A stretch of 64,000 nucleotides of DNA from Campylorhamphus procurvoides (taxonomy: Eukaryota; Chordata; Aves; Passeriformes; Dendrocolaptidae): assembly GCA_013396655.1 (NCBI GenBank), contig WBMV01004989.1, positions 183,501 to 247,500 of the forward strand. The letters are read 5' to 3'. The notes under the pieces were generated by a model, which was not told where the DNA came from, searched no databases, and saw only the letters and a list, made by a program, of their open reading frames with translations. Positions 62,548-64,000 of this stretch are shown here, piece by piece; position 1 is the stretch's first letter, and each line of letters opens with the position of its first letter. The position numbers were made by a program, and so were the translations under genes.

Positions 62548-63375
62548 CTTATTTTGGTCTCCAGTCCCAATGAAAATCAGGTATTTAGAGGTCTGCCCAT
62601 TTGTAATCCACAACATAATGGAAATATGTAGCTAAGACTGCCATCCTTATCTCTCTCCATTGCACTTATTGTAGCACATGTGGCATGTAGCATCAATCTC
62701 AAACTTCTGTAATGTCAAATAAAAGAGCATGATCTAAGCCTGAAGTGAAAGCATTGGCTGATGCTCTTACTTTGGATTATTTTCCTTATTTTAAATCCTG
62801 TGGATTCAGTGCATAGGGTTTGGGGCTTTTTTTTCCCCCTGTGTGCTCAGGTCCAGTGTATACATAAATATCAAACTTACTATTTCAATATCAAATAAAT
62901 AATCAAGATGCACAAAGGCCGAAGTTATGAGAACAATTTTAATATAACTATTTTGTGTATTTGGGGTACACCCTAACCTTGAATTTCTGACTGTCTAGCA
63001 GTTTCCCTCACTGGGGACAGGTTTCCTATTGGCCATGTATTGATACACAGGAAAAAAAGGAATACATCATATTTTGATGTCACGAGCACTCAAATCCTCT
63101 GGGAACTAACTTCTTTCTGAAACAAAATAGTACCATTTGGGAGCCTGTTACATGACTTCAAAATCCACAGTATTACACAAGTCTGAAGCACTGCATCTTT
63201 ATATATATTTGTTGCAAACTTAACATAAGTATGACCTGTATCTCAGAATCAGACCTGCCTATCATAAGAACTGCCCAGGCTGTGGTGCTCACTGTAGGCA
63301 GACAACTCAAGCCCATTCAGAGTCTTAGCACGTCCCAGTTCAATAACTCAGGATGTGATGACAGAATAGAAGTAA
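62548..63375. other. unique AT-rich DNA, nothing recognised
   Basis: No open frame or repeat worth naming was seen. Confidence 0.5.
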
Positions 63376-63422
63376 TTCCAAGAATATCATGCTTGGAGCA
63401 GTTCCAAGAATATCATGCTTGG
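63376..63422. repeat. tandem duplication, period 26 bp
   Basis: The 21-base word beginning TTCCAAGAATATCATGCTTG occurs at 63376-63396 and 63402-63422 with no mismatch, separated by AGCAG. It is a small recent tandem duplication. Confidence 0.9.
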
Positions 63423-64000
63423 CATATGACCAGCTCACTATAGCAGAAGACATTTCTGTAAACTTGATGACCAGTACTGAAAGAATTGTGCGTGATCTTT
63501 AAAGGAACCATTAGCATATCTCCTACACCCAAATATAGGTTTTCTTAAGTATAATATGAATGAGATCAAACTACTACTAGTAAATCAGAAATGTGGATGA
63601 AATGTTTTTATTTGAAGAGAAAGAGAAACATCAATTTTTCATGTTACAAACAGTATTCTGACCTACTGATCTACCAAGAAGCACAAAAAAAAGAAAAGAA
63701 GGGGAAGAGTCTACTATGTCATTTCTTCCAAGTGTTTTCAGTAGTAGAAATGGGAAAAAAAAATATTTCAAGGACCTAGGACACTACAATAAATAATGAA
63801 ATGAAGATAAGCCTCCACTCTCAGATTCATAGAGAGGGCCAGTTAGAATTACTCCAGGCTATACCAGGCAGTAATGAGCAAAACTAGAGGTGAGTTTTTT
63901 GTGACCATTTTTTCCTGTTATGTATTGCTGTTGTGGTTGAGGAATGGTGTTACCCAATTTAGTGCTCCTATATTGCTCCCCTCCTTCCTTCACTGAGAGA
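63423..64000. other. unique AT-rich DNA to window end
   Basis: No gene or repeat family was recognised. The frame at 63591-63779 is Lys-rich through A-rich composition. Confidence 0.5.

Noticed and set aside
1..64000. CRISPR arrays, operons, tRNA or rRNA genes, prophage
   Set aside because: No spaced identical repeats, clustered bacterial-type ORFs, cloverleaf-like sequences or rRNA motifs were seen; the repeat content is vertebrate.

Overview
The window reads as an AT-rich, gene-poor stretch of a bird nuclear genome (large intron or intergenic desert). The best evidence is repeat content. Four CR1 LINE fragments of the avian type are visible, two of them carrying the typical 3' end that finishes in ATTCTATGA-like copies. 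Three bird-style solo-LTR candidates and thinly spread old SINE-like pieces are also present. There are no operons, Shine-Dalgarno sites or dense ORFs. I recognise no host protein-coding gene, and almost all open frames are short chance frames.

Layout. 1-10.4 kb is unique AT-rich DNA with three neat small inverted repeats (5.12, 5.25 and 9.16 kb). A minus-strand LTR remnant lies at 10.4-10.76 kb and a CA/TA microsatellite at 11.27 kb. A plus-strand CR1 with a recognisable endonuclease start and 3' part, but no reverse transcriptase core, occupies 13.64-15.74 kb. It is followed at once by a polypurine tract and a strong TATA box (15.88-15.93 kb). A CR1 tail is at 19.35 kb, a MIR-like SINE at 22.7 kb and pyrimidine-rich DNA at 23.0-23.4 kb. 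An 18-bp palindrome abuts an LTR-like block with a TATA box (25.2-25.9 kb). Two more CR1 3' fragments lie at 27.1 and 32.15 kb. Two unassigned open frames (33.97 and 36.64 kb) are the only host-coding candidates. A 1.09-kb solo LTR with TG...CA ends and a near-matching target duplication is at 40.46-41.56 kb. At 43.03 kb there is a decayed Ty3/gypsy-like RNase H fragment. The rest (43.3-64 kb) is unique AT-rich sequence with a second MIR-like piece (58.8 kb), a GT microsatellite (62.5 kb), two small perfect tandem duplications (56.92 and 63.38 kb) and a few blocks that look like conserved non-coding DNA.

Nothing here forms a gene system, and I found no convincing undescribed biological system. 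The items most worth a second look are the gypsy-like fragment, the two-membrane-segment ORF at 36.64 kb, the internally duplicated LTR, the polypurine-TATA unit at 15.9 kb, and the CR1 deletion junction marked by a 12-bp tandem duplication. All family assignments are by eye from remembered sequence patterns; no database search was run.
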